Assembly (NCBI GenBank): GCA_025934695.1
Contig: JAICWS010000002.1
Coordinates: 558,001-622,000 of the forward strand
Direction: 5' to 3'
Origin: Alphaproteobacteria bacterium
GTDB taxonomy: Bacteria > Pseudomonadota > Alphaproteobacteria > Micavibrionales > UBA2020
Length of the DNA stretch: 64,000 bases
Part shown: positions 24,134-32,124 of the stretch, in pieces
How the letters are laid out: each line of letters opens with the position of its first letter
Position numbering within the stretch: position 1 is the stretch's first letter
Notes under the pieces: model-generated
What the model saw: only the letters and a program-made list of their open reading frames with translations
What the model was told of the DNA's origin: nothing
Database searches by the model: none
Program-made: the position numbers and the translations under genes

Positions 24134-27100
24134 GCGGCTTTCTCCCGTACTTTCCCGAGCAGCCGTTCAACGGCGGCGCGGGCAGCATTGAATTTGGCAT
24201 CCCACGATCCCGACAGCATGACATAAGACCGGTCGCGCGTCTCAAGCGCCGCACGGCAGCTGTTCAAGAAATTCATTCTGTCTTCCGGCAGGTAGCGGTG
24301 CACATCCGCGACCCAGGGCGCATCCACGTCCATCAGCAGGTAAAGGTCGTAATGCTGCAGTTCCGCCGCGTCGCGCACCCATTGCGGGCATTCCCCGAAC
24401 AGCCGGTCGCTCCAGATCGTGGTCGTCAGCAGGTCGGTGTCGCAGATCAGCAGCCCGTTCGTGGCGCTTTCCGCTTCCTGTTCGGCTGCCGCCTGTCCCT
24501 TGGCGATCAGCGGAATATCGGTGAGAGCAATCGCGCCATTGCGGGCGGCGATATGCGCCTGCGCATATTCTTGCACATGCGGCGCGCCGAAGCTTTCCGC
24601 CAGTTTCTTCGTCAGGGTCGATTTGCCGGTCGATTCGGGACCAAAGAGGCAGATTTTGACGATTTTTTGCTCGTTACGAAAAAACCACCGGATATAGGTG
24701 TCGAGCAGCTTGTCGCTCGCGGCCGGGCAGGAAATGCCGGCGGGCGCCAGGACCGCATCGGCCCGCGTGGTGTCGAAGGTTACATCCGTCGCCTGGAACA
24801 GGTCGAGGGTGCGCACCTGTTCGAAACGCTTGTCGTCACTGACGGCGCGGCACAGCGACAGGGCGGCGGCGGATTCTTCTGCCGAGAGCGGCTTGTTTTT
24901 AATAAGGTCCAGCCATCTGTCCACGGGCAGGCTGCGCAGAACCTTGCCATACCGTGCCAGGGCCGCGCGAATGTCCTTCAACAACGCGCCATCGCGGCCT
25001 GCGATGTGATAGGCGCCGGGCTTTCCTGCCAGCGACAATTTCACCATCGCTTTTGCTGCGTAGCAGATTGGCGTGATATCGACTTTCAGGCGTTCTTCAA
25101 TGCCTTCCGGCAGCGCACCCAGCCGCGCGATGCCGGCGGAGAAGAGTGCGAGGAAATCCGTTGGCGACGAAGCGCCGCTCGCGGCATCGCCCGTCAGCAG
25201 GCCGAAACGGTACTGGTAAATATCGCAGGCCTCGGCAGGTGTCTGCGCCAGCATATGTTCGGCGGCGAATTTGGTCTGCGCGTAACCGCCGTAAACCGTC
25301 GTCACGCCATCCAGCCTATCGGTCTCGAGCAGCCGGCCCGTGTTTTGGTTGGTTGCGACGAAGACCGAGAGGGTCGAGGCATTGTGCAGCGGCTTGCGCC
25401 GGCCTTCGCAGGCCAGCTTCAGCAGGGTCAGCGCGCCGCCCACATTCGCCGCGCGCATGTCGGGATAGGACAGGATCATGTTGACGCAGGCCGCGCAGTG
25501 GTAAATCGCACTCATATTGGCCGCGAGGGTTTGCCACGTCTTGTCGTCCAGCCCCGCGCGCGGCTGCGACAGGTCGCCGGGGACGGGGATAACGCGGGCC
25601 CAGTCGGCGGCGCGCAGCGGAACGTTGAATTTTTCGACAGCTTCCCGAATGCGGCGGAGAACGCCATCGGCATCGACAGCGCGGATCAGGCAATAAATAT
25701 CGCTCGTCGTTTCCTTCAGGAGTTCGTACAGCACGCGAGAGCCGAGAAAACCCGTCGCACCGGTCAGCAGGATGGCATCCGCCTTGGCGGATGCTTCGGG
25801 ACGTTTCGCGGCGGCGGCCAGAATTGTTTTGGTCTCGGCGTCGAAACCGACATCCTTGCGCAGGCGATCGGCCGGCAGGGCGCTATGGGCGACAGCCGCG
25901 TGTTTGGCCTGTTCTCGGATGGTCGCATGGCCCGAAAACAGGGCAGGGGAAACGCTAAGGCCCTGGCGTTCTGCTTCCAAAGTGAGGCGGATGATGCCGA
26001 GGGAATCGCCCCCCACAGCATAAAAAGCATCGGTCGCGCCGAAATCTTCGTGCTTCAGCACGGCGCTCCAGATGGCGAAAAGCTTTTCCTCCAGTTCCCC
26101 GCGCGGCGCCACGCGTTTCGCGGCGCTGCCGAGCGGCATTTTGGCCAAACGGCCGTAATCCGTCTTGCCGGAGGCTGTCAACGGCAGGCGCGCAATCACC
26201 TCGAAATGCTGCGGGATCATCCAGGCGGGCAGGAAGCGGCTTAAGAATCCGCGCAGGTCGTTCGCCGCCGCAGCATCGCTCAAGGCAACGAAGGCGGCCA
26301 GCCGGCCATCGCGCTTCAGCACCGCGGCTTTCATGACCTGTGGATGTGCGCGCAGGCGGGCCTCGACCTCGTCCGGTTCGACCAGCTGCCCGCGCAGCTT
26401 GAACTGGCGGTCGATGCGGCCCAGGAATTCGAGTGAACCGTCCGGGTGCTGGTGCACGCGGTCGCCGGTGCGGTACAGGCGCTTGCCGTTGTGGATGATG
26501 AATTTTTCTGCCGTCAGTTCCGGCTGGTTCAGGTATCCGCGCGCCAGCACATCCCCGCCAATATAGAGCTCCTCGCCGAAGACGACATATTTCACGCCGG
26601 GCAGCGGGTCGCCCAGCAGCGGCAGCTCCCAATCTGCGCCGCAGACGTTCAGGCTGGTGCAGACGGTCGCCTCGGTCGGACCGTAGACGTTAACGACGCG
26701 AAAGCGCTTCGCCCAGCCGCGCACGGCATCCATCGCCGCCGCTTCCCCGCCGATGATGACGGTTTCCAGGCTGTTCGGCATGTCTTCGGGTGCCAGTGCG
26801 CGGAGCAGCGAGGGCGGCATGTCGATATGGGTGATCTTCTCGTCATGCAGCACACGTTTCAACGCCGCGCCGTCCTGCAGCTCCTCCTGCGGGCGGATGA
26901 CCAAAGCCGCGCCCGCCGACAAGGCGACGGTGATATCCGAAATCGAGGCGTCGAAGTTGACCGAGAGGTAAAACAGCGACCTGCTTGTGGACTTCATGCG
27001 AAACGCCTTGCGCTGCGCCGCGCAGAGGTTCGCGATGCCGCGATGCTCGACCATCACGCCCTTCGGGTTGCCGGTCGAGCCGGAGGTATAGATGATATAG

Positions 27101-27483
27101 GCAAGCGTCTCTGATTTTACCTGAACCGGATTCGCTGCGCTGGGCGTAATGCCCTTTGTATCCTCAGCCGTAATGACATGCCGGATGCCCGCTTCCGCGA
27201 TGATATAGTCGCGCCGTTCCTGCGGCAGCGAGGGCGGCAGCGGCACGAAGGCAGCGCCGGCATGCCACACGCCCAAGAGCGCGATCACATATTCGGCAGA
27301 TTTTTCCATGCACAGCGCAACGGGGGTTTCCGGGCCTGCGCCTTGCGCAGTCAACCATTCGCCGATGCCCGCCGCATGGTCGCGCAATTCGGCATAGCTC
27401 ACAATTCTGCCGTTATCGGCAAGGGCGGCATGTTCGGGATAGGCCGCCGCGACTTTCAGGAATTCGCTCCAGAAGCTTTTCAT
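24130..27483 (-). CDS. NRPS-like adenylation-carrier-reductase fused to a NadR-type kinase domain
   Basis: A 1117-residue protein with four domains. Adenylation (1-450) has YIIYTSGSTGNPKG, NFDASISD (whose Asp fits an alpha-amino-acid substrate), NVYGPTEA, YRTGD and LTASGKTD. The carrier domain has Ser494 in GGDSLG as phosphopantetheine site. A thioester-reductase domain (570-930) has GATGFLG (575-581) and the Tyr734/Lys738 pair in GYAQTK. The C-terminal part (940-1117) matches the kinase half of NadR, with P-loop GPESTGKS (948-955) and CDTDLLTTTIW; EYAR is changed to EYAQ. The first three domains should load an amino acid and release an aldehyde or alcohol. The kinase could phosphorylate a riboside or the product. 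Confidence 0.88.
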   Translation of the reverse strand: MKSFWSEFLKVAAAYPEHAALADNGRIVSYAELRDHAAGIGEWLTAQGAGPETPVALCMEKSAEYVIALLGVWHAGAAFVPLPPSLPQERRDYIIAEAGIRHVITAEDTKGITPSAANPVQVKSETLAYIIYTSGSTGNPKGVMVEHRGIANLCAAQRKAFRMKSTSRSLFYLSVNFDASISDITVALSAGAALVIRPQEELQDGAALKRVLHDEKITHIDMPPSLLRALAPEDMPNSLETVIIGGEAAAMDAVRGWAKRFRVVNVYGPTEATVCTSLNVCGADWELPLLGDPLPGVKYVVFGEELYIGGDVLARGYLNQPELTAEKFIIHNGKRLYRTGDRVHQHPDGSLEFLGRIDRQFKLRGQLVEPDEVEARLRAHPQVMKAAVLKRDGRLAAFVALSDAAAANDLRGFLSRFLPAWMIPQHFEVIARLPLTASGKTDYGRLAKMPLGSAAKRVAPRGELEEKLFAIWSAVLKHEDFGATDAFYAVGGDSLGIIRLTLEAERQGLSVSPALFSGHATIREQAKHAAVAHSALPADRLRKDVGFDAETKTILAAAAKRPEASAKADAILLTGATGFLGSRVLYELLKETTSDIYCLIRAVDADGVLRRIREAVEKFNVPLRAADWARVIPVPGDLSQPRAGLDDKTWQTLAANMSAIYHCAACVNMILSYPDMRAANVGGALTLLKLACEGRRKPLHNASTLSVFVATNQNTGRLLETDRLDGVTTVYGGYAQTKFAAEHMLAQTPAEACDIYQYRFGLLTGDAASGASSPTDFLALFSAGIARLGALPEGIEERLKVDITPICYAAKAMVKLSLAGKPGAYHIAGRDGALLKDIRAALARYGKVLRSLPVDRWLDLIKNKPLSAEESAAALSLCRAVSDDKRFEQVRTLDLFQATDVTFDTTRADAVLAPAGISCPAASDKLLDTYIRWFFRNEQKIVKICLFGPESTGKSTLTKKLAESFGAPHVQEYAQAHIAARNGAIALTDIPLIAKGQAAAEQEAESATNGLLICDTDLLTTTIWSDRLFGECPQWVRDAAELQHYDLYLLMDVDAPWVADVHRYLPEDRMNFLNSCRAALETRDRSYVMLSGSWDAKFNAARAAVERLLGKVREKAA

Positions 27484-28298
27484 GCGGCGTTCCTTTTCGG
27501 AAACAAATAGTCGCGAAACGCCTCGGCTTTCGAGGCGTTGTCGGCATTCGGCGCGCCGATTCCCGCGGCATGATCGTCCAGGTGCACGGCCCGGAAATCG
27601 AGGCTGAAACGCGTGACCGGCGAGACATTCTTGACTGTCTGGTGCAGCTGCGCCGCCGAAAAGGCGATGATCTCGCCCGCCCGCGCACCGAAGGCCTGTC
27701 CGCCGTTGACATCAATAGTGGGCGAAGGGAAGGTGACCGGCACTTCCGCCTTGTTGCCCTGCCAGCCGCGTTTTTCCGACCAGTCGGCATAGGAAAAGAC
27801 GGCGGAGTTATTCGGCACCGCCGCGTCGAACAGCTGCGGGTAGAACATGAAGCTGTTATCTTCCGTCACATCCTGCAGCGGGATCCAGAAGTTGATCTGG
27901 CATTGCGGGTTGCCGTACCAAGTGTCGCGATGTGCAGCATAGGCGATCTCGGCGCCCTTGTTCAGGTGGTTGCCCGGCAGCACGCAGCGCAGGCGCAACG
28001 GGTCATAGGCGAATTTCGCGGGCGCGCCCGCCATCTTCGTTATGTCGGAAAGAGCATTCAAAAAGCGCGCTTCGGTCGTTAATATCGTGCGCAGATCGGT
28101 CAGTTTCCCGCGCGTGTCGGCAAAACCGTAGCGTTCATGCAAGCGTTCCAGCGGCGCGCCGAAGTCCCGCTCCAGCATGAGGCGCACATCGGTCACCAGC
28201 TTCCGCGTAGCTAGAGTCGCGGCGAGGCGGAAGATGTTTCCATCATAGATCGCGCGGCGGAATTGGCTGGGGCTGGAAAAGCTGGGCGCGGCGAACAT
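27480..28298 (-). CDS. Fe(II)/2-oxoglutarate dioxygenase (PhyH-like)
   Basis: A 272-residue protein. The iron-binding triad appears as His123 and Asp125 in AAHRDTWYG and His219 in AAQLHQTVKN; Arg230 in VTRFSLDFR fits 2-oxoglutarate binding. The jelly-roll strands QINFWIPLQDV and EIIAFSAAQ support a phytanoyl-CoA-dioxygenase-like fold. In biosynthetic clusters such enzymes hydroxylate amino acids or tailor products; the substrate here is unknown. It overlaps the NRPS-like gene (ATGA at 27480-27483) and begins one base after the methyltransferase stop. Confidence 0.85.
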   Translation of the reverse strand: MFAAPSFSSPSQFRRAIYDGNIFRLAATLATRKLVTDVRLMLERDFGAPLERLHERYGFADTRGKLTDLRTILTTEARFLNALSDITKMAGAPAKFAYDPLRLRCVLPGNHLNKGAEIAYAAHRDTWYGNPQCQINFWIPLQDVTEDNSFMFYPQLFDAAVPNNSAVFSYADWSEKRGWQGNKAEVPVTFPSPTIDVNGGQAFGARAGEIIAFSAAQLHQTVKNVSPVTRFSLDFRAVHLDDHAAGIGAPNADNASKAEAFRDYLFPKRNAA

Positions 28299-28299
28299 G

Positions 28300-29079
28300 T
28301 TACGCCTCCGGTTTCTGGGCGACGGTGATGCAGCGCGGGCTCTGGGGGCCGAGCACTTCCCCCCGTGCGCTGCCGAAAAAGCGGATGTTGGTGAAGCCGA
28401 CGCCTTCGAACAGCGTCTTCAGTTGCATTGAGGTATAGAGCTTCGCGCCGCCGCCGCGTTTTTCGACGCGCCGTCCGTCGCGACCCGTGTAAACCCAGTC
28501 TTTCACCAGCATGTCGCCATCCAGGCGCGAGTCGCAGGTGATAGTGCAGTCCGGCTTTTCCTGCCGGTAGCCGGTTTTGCCTTCCGGGCCGAGTTGGCGC
28601 AGGCGGTCGGCGGCATTCATGTAATCGAGCGCGAACCAGCCGCCGGGCTTCAGCGATGCAAAAACGCATTCCAGCATCTTCGCGTTCTGCGCGTCGTCCG
28701 GCGTATAGCCGAAACTCGTCCACCAGTTGATTGCGGCGTCGCAAGGGACGGGCGTCACATAGGTATAGGCATCGCCGGAGGCGAAGTGGCAGGCCGCGCT
28801 GCCGAGCGCCGCTTCGCGCCGCGCCTGCGCGATATAGGCGGGGATCAAGTCGACGCCATGGGTGCGAAAGCCGCGCTTGGCAAGCGCAAGGCTCAAAGTC
28901 CCCACGCCGCAGCACTGGTCAAAAACCATGTCGCCGGTGCTCACGCGCAAGACGCGGATTAGGAATCCGGTAATATCCGCGACTTCCCCCTCGCTGCGCG
29001 TCATCAGGCAGTGTTCGGCGAACAGATCGTCGAAGAAGTCCTCGCACCAGTTTGTTTGCGGGGTGATCACGTCTTTCAT
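28300..29079 (-). CDS. SAM-dependent methyltransferase
   Basis: A 259-residue class I methyltransferase. Motif I is VFDQCCGVGTLSLALAKRG (52-70), motif II-like HGVDLIPAYIAQA, and the post-motif region has SGDAYTYV and LKPGGWFALDYMN. This is the pattern of small-molecule methyltransferases rather than of RNA or DNA enzymes. The acceptor group (O or N) is not evident. It overlaps the amidotransferase gene by four bases and is followed one base later by the dioxygenase, so all are made together. Confidence 0.85.
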   Translation of the reverse strand: MKDVITPQTNWCEDFFDDLFAEHCLMTRSEGEVADITGFLIRVLRVSTGDMVFDQCCGVGTLSLALAKRGFRTHGVDLIPAYIAQARREAALGSAACHFASGDAYTYVTPVPCDAAINWWTSFGYTPDDAQNAKMLECVFASLKPGGWFALDYMNAADRLRQLGPEGKTGYRQEKPDCTITCDSRLDGDMLVKDWVYTGRDGRRVEKRGGGAKLYTSMQLKTLFEGVGFTNIRFFGSARGEVLGPQSPRCITVAQKPEA

Positions 29080-30992
29080 GCGGATAACCTGAACCTTTCG
29101 TGCAGCGTATGGGCGGTCAACATGGTCATAAGGATCGGTTCGGCGGCGGTGCGGTCCTGCGTCGACATGGCCGGCAGCTGCGCGACGAGCGCGGACGCCT
29201 TGGCCGCGTCGAAGAAGGGCATCTCCGCGAAGCTTTTGCTCGCCAGCGTGTCCTTGATCAGCACCATCAGCCCGCTATTGGCGAAGCGGCTGACGGGCGG
29301 GGCCATGAAGGGGTGTTTCTGGCGTTTGTAGATCGTCTCGGTCAGGACGGGCTTTGCGGCTTCGCGCAGGATGAATTTTTCGACCGTGCCGCGGATCTTC
29401 ATGGACATCGGCAGCCGCCGCGCGAAGGCGAAGAGGTGATGATCGAGGAAAGGGAGGCGGCCTTCCACCGACTGCGCCATTTCCATGCCGTCGCCCAGCG
29501 TGCGCAGGATGTAATTCGCCAAGGCCAGCTTGCTCCACAGCCAGGAAGACTGATTAACGGGATGGCGGCCCGCTAGCTGCTGCATGGGCGCGTTGCGCAT
29601 CAGGTCAGCCAGCGCGTCGCGGCCGGAAAAGCGCGTTTTGAAAGCGCTGGACAGGACAGTTGCCATACGGTGCCCCAGCGACGCCTTTGCTTCAATGAAA
29701 GCGGGGACATAGCCCATATGCGCGCGCACCGCATCAATGGATAACGTTTCACCATGCGCCAGCTGCACGCCCGCCGAAGCGCCGTTCGTCGCATAGAGCC
29801 GCGCCGTCAGGTTTTCGGCATCATTCACCGCGCTCATGCGGAACAGGTCCTGCCGCAGGTGCGGGTAGCCCGCCAGCACCTCGTCCGAGCCTTCGCCGGT
29901 CAGCGCGACCTTGAAACCGGCGGCGCGGATGGCGCGGTTCAGCAGGTACTTCCCCGCCAGGTGGCCGTTGATCGCAAGCCCCTCGCCGTAATAGACAGCA
30001 TCCGGCAGATGTTTGACGAGATCGTCCTGCGTCACATGCACGGCATGGAGCTTCGCGCCGGCTTTCGCTGCCATTTCCTGAGCGATCGGCAGTTCGTCAT
30101 AACCTTCATGGTCGAAGGTGACGGTAAAGGCATCGACGCTACGGTTGAGCCGTTTCGCGGCCAAGCCCAGCACCGACGCGGAATCGAGCCCGCCGCTCAA
30201 GTGGAAGCAAACCGGCACGTCGGCCAACAGGCGCAGGCGAATGGCCTCGTCCAATTCGGCGGCGAAGGCGGCGATGACCTCGTTTTCATTCGTCACACGC
30301 GTGATCTTGTCTTCCGTCGGGAAGTCGAGATCCCAGTATTTAAAGGTCTCGACGCTGTTGCCGCGTGCGACCAGGGCATGGCCGGGCTTGAGCTGAAGGA
30401 TGTTCCTGAACAGCGTGCGGTCCTGCGGCGTGTACTGCAACGACGCCGCGTGGAAGAAGGCATATTCATCCCAGGCCGCGGGCGCACCCATGGCGAAGAG
30501 CGCCTTGGCCTCCGAAGCCAGCAGCACCGCGCCTTTGTCCACGGTATAGCACAGCGGCTTGATGCCGAAGCGGTCGCGCACGGCGAAGAGCAACTGCTTG
30601 TCCTCATCCCACAGGATAAAGGCGAACTCGCCGCGCAGTTGTTCCAGGCAGTTGAAGCCGTATTCTTCGTAAAGATGCAGCACGATCTCGCTGTCCGACC
30701 GGGTGCGGAAGACATGGCCGCGCTTTTCCAGGTCGGCGCGGATGCGGGCATGGTCGTAAAACTCGCCATTCACGACCACATGCTTGCGTCCGTCTTCCGA
30801 AGTGATGGGCTGGGCTCCCGTCGACAGGTCGACGATGGACAGGCGGCGGTGGCCAAGGCCCGCGTTGCCCTGTTCCGAAATCCAGAGGCCTTCGCCGTCG
30901 GGCCCGCGGTGGATCAGGGCGTCCGTGCCGCGGCGGATGTTGTCCGCGGTCACGCGTCTGTCCCAGGAATAGATGCCGGTGATGCCGCACAT
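29076..30992 (-). CDS. Asparagine-synthetase-type glutamine amidotransferase
   Basis: A 638-residue AsnB-family protein. The glutaminase domain begins with the catalytic Cys2 (MCGITGIYSW) and has HRGPDGEG, GHRRLSIVDL and VVVNGEFYD. The synthetase domain has the ATP-binding motif LSGGLDS (265-271) and GEGSDEVLAGYP. It transfers glutamine-derived ammonia to an activated carboxylate. In this operon it more likely makes an amide or lactam on the pathway product than free asparagine, but that is inference. It begins six bases after the dehydrogenase stop. Confidence 0.88.
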   Translation of the reverse strand: MCGITGIYSWDRRVTADNIRRGTDALIHRGPDGEGLWISEQGNAGLGHRRLSIVDLSTGAQPITSEDGRKHVVVNGEFYDHARIRADLEKRGHVFRTRSDSEIVLHLYEEYGFNCLEQLRGEFAFILWDEDKQLLFAVRDRFGIKPLCYTVDKGAVLLASEAKALFAMGAPAAWDEYAFFHAASLQYTPQDRTLFRNILQLKPGHALVARGNSVETFKYWDLDFPTEDKITRVTNENEVIAAFAAELDEAIRLRLLADVPVCFHLSGGLDSASVLGLAAKRLNRSVDAFTVTFDHEGYDELPIAQEMAAKAGAKLHAVHVTQDDLVKHLPDAVYYGEGLAINGHLAGKYLLNRAIRAAGFKVALTGEGSDEVLAGYPHLRQDLFRMSAVNDAENLTARLYATNGASAGVQLAHGETLSIDAVRAHMGYVPAFIEAKASLGHRMATVLSSAFKTRFSGRDALADLMRNAPMQQLAGRHPVNQSSWLWSKLALANYILRTLGDGMEMAQSVEGRLPFLDHHLFAFARRLPMSMKIRGTVEKFILREAAKPVLTETIYKRQKHPFMAPPVSRFANSGLMVLIKDTLASKSFAEMPFFDAAKASALVAQLPAMSTQDRTAAEPILMTMLTAHTLHERFRLSA

Positions 30993-30998
30993 GGGCTT

Positions 30999-31922
30999 TC
31001 AAGCTCCCGGGTTGAAGAAGACCTTTTGCGTCTCCAGCGTCTTCGAGCGTTCGAAGACGGCAGCGAATTCCTCCAGCGGGTGTTCAGGTCCCAAGAGGTC
31101 GTCGACCTGGATCAGCCCTTCAGCCATCAGGCGGATCGCCTCGCCGAAATCGCCGTAGTTGACGGCCGTCAGCGTGATTTCCTTCTTCACCGCCAGCGCG
31201 AGGCTGATGCCGACCGGTTCATGCTTGCGGCTTTTCAGCACGATCTTGCCGCCGGGGACGACGGCCAGCATCAGCTCATGCATGGCCTTGTCGGTCGCCA
31301 GCGTTTCGATGGCGAAGTCGTAAGCGCCTTCGCGCAGGGGAATGCCGGCCGCCGGGTCGAAGACAGTCACGCCGTCGAGACTGTAGGCTTTCAGGATGCG
31401 GTTGATCAGGTGGCTGAAGCGGTTGTTGCCGTAGATGACGCCGCGCTGACCCGCCTTCAGGCCCGCCTTCATGACCGACAGGGCGGCCGCCACCGGCTCG
31501 CTATAGGCGGCGAGGCGAAAGGACATGGCGTCGGGGATTTTATGCACCGCACTCACCGGCACCGCGACCAACTCGCCAAAAGCGCCGTCATGATCGATGC
31601 CCAGCATCGTCGTTGCCTGGCATTTGTCCTGCGCGCCGGCGGAGCAGAGCGCGCAGCGTCCGCAGGGCAGCACCGGCATGGCGGTCACGCGGTCGCCGCG
31701 GGCAAAGCCGGGCGCGTTCTTGCCGGCGGCCTCGACGATGCCCGAAAACTCATGGCCCAGCACCACGTCACTCTTCGCGGGGATGCGGCCTTCGGCCACG
31801 AACACATCGGTGCGGCACAGGCCGGCCAGCTTCACGCGCACCAGCACATCGGTTTCCCGCACGCGCGGGGCATCGACTTCCCGCACCGCGACGCCCTGAT
31901 TGCTTTTGATGATGGCACGCAT
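30999..31922 (-). CDS. Zinc-dependent alcohol dehydrogenase (MDR family)
   Basis: A 307-residue medium-chain dehydrogenase and the first gene of the operon. I start at 31922 (MRAIIKSNQG), preceded by GAGAGGG; an ATG 21 bases upstream has no ribosome site. Catalytic zinc ligands are Cys36 (GLCRTD) and His57/Glu58 (GHEF). The structural zinc cysteines are 87, 90, 93 and 101 (LPCGRCALC). The Rossmann part lies near AGQRGVIYGNNRFSHLI, where the usual GxGxxG is altered to YGNNRF, so cofactor binding may be unusual. It could reduce the aldehyde released by the NRPS-like reductase or oxidise a sugar alcohol. Confidence 0.85.
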   Translation of the reverse strand: MRAIIKSNQGVAVREVDAPRVRETDVLVRVKLAGLCRTDVFVAEGRIPAKSDVVLGHEFSGIVEAAGKNAPGFARGDRVTAMPVLPCGRCALCSAGAQDKCQATTMLGIDHDGAFGELVAVPVSAVHKIPDAMSFRLAAYSEPVAAALSVMKAGLKAGQRGVIYGNNRFSHLINRILKAYSLDGVTVFDPAAGIPLREGAYDFAIETLATDKAMHELMLAVVPGGKIVLKSRKHEPVGISLALAVKKEITLTAVNYGDFGEAIRLMAEGLIQVDDLLGPEHPLEEFAAVFERSKTLETQKVFFNPGA

Positions 31923-31953
31923 GACAACCCTCTCAATCTCCATTATGTAAATT

Positions 31954-32021
31954 TATACTCGGTGAGAGTATAAAAATGCTCATTGAGAGTATTATTTATA
32001 ATCTTACTGAGTATAAGTCAA
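31954..32021 (-). promoter_or_regulatory. Promoter with three operator-like repeats ahead of the NRPS/NadR operon
   Basis: Three 19-bp inverted repeats of the form TATACTC-N5-GAGTATA occur at 31954-31972, 31975-31993 (left arm AATGCTC, right GAGTATT) and 31997-32015 (left arm TATAATC). They are 21-22 bp apart, two helical turns. A minus-strand promoter overlaps them: TTGACT (32021-32016) and TAAATA (31998-31993), spacer 17, or TATAAA with spacer 15. The arrangement predicts cooperative repression of the operon by a dimeric regulator. No candidate regulator gene is in the window. Confidence 0.7.
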
Positions 32022-32124
32022 TAATGTTTTAAGCCCGCGTAAGGTTCTGAAATACCGGCAAATATTTATGGGTATTCGGGCGCCGCCAGGCCGCGAAGGC
32101 ATACGGCGCATGCGCGACTCGGGG

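Noticed and set aside
24112-26244. Long open frame (710 codons) antisense to the NRPS-like gene
   Set aside because: The sense strand has complete adenylation, carrier, reductase and kinase motifs. The antisense product has none.
29754-31973. Long open frame (739 codons) antisense to the amidotransferase and dehydrogenase genes
   Set aside because: It spans two sense genes with intact motifs and starts inside one of them.
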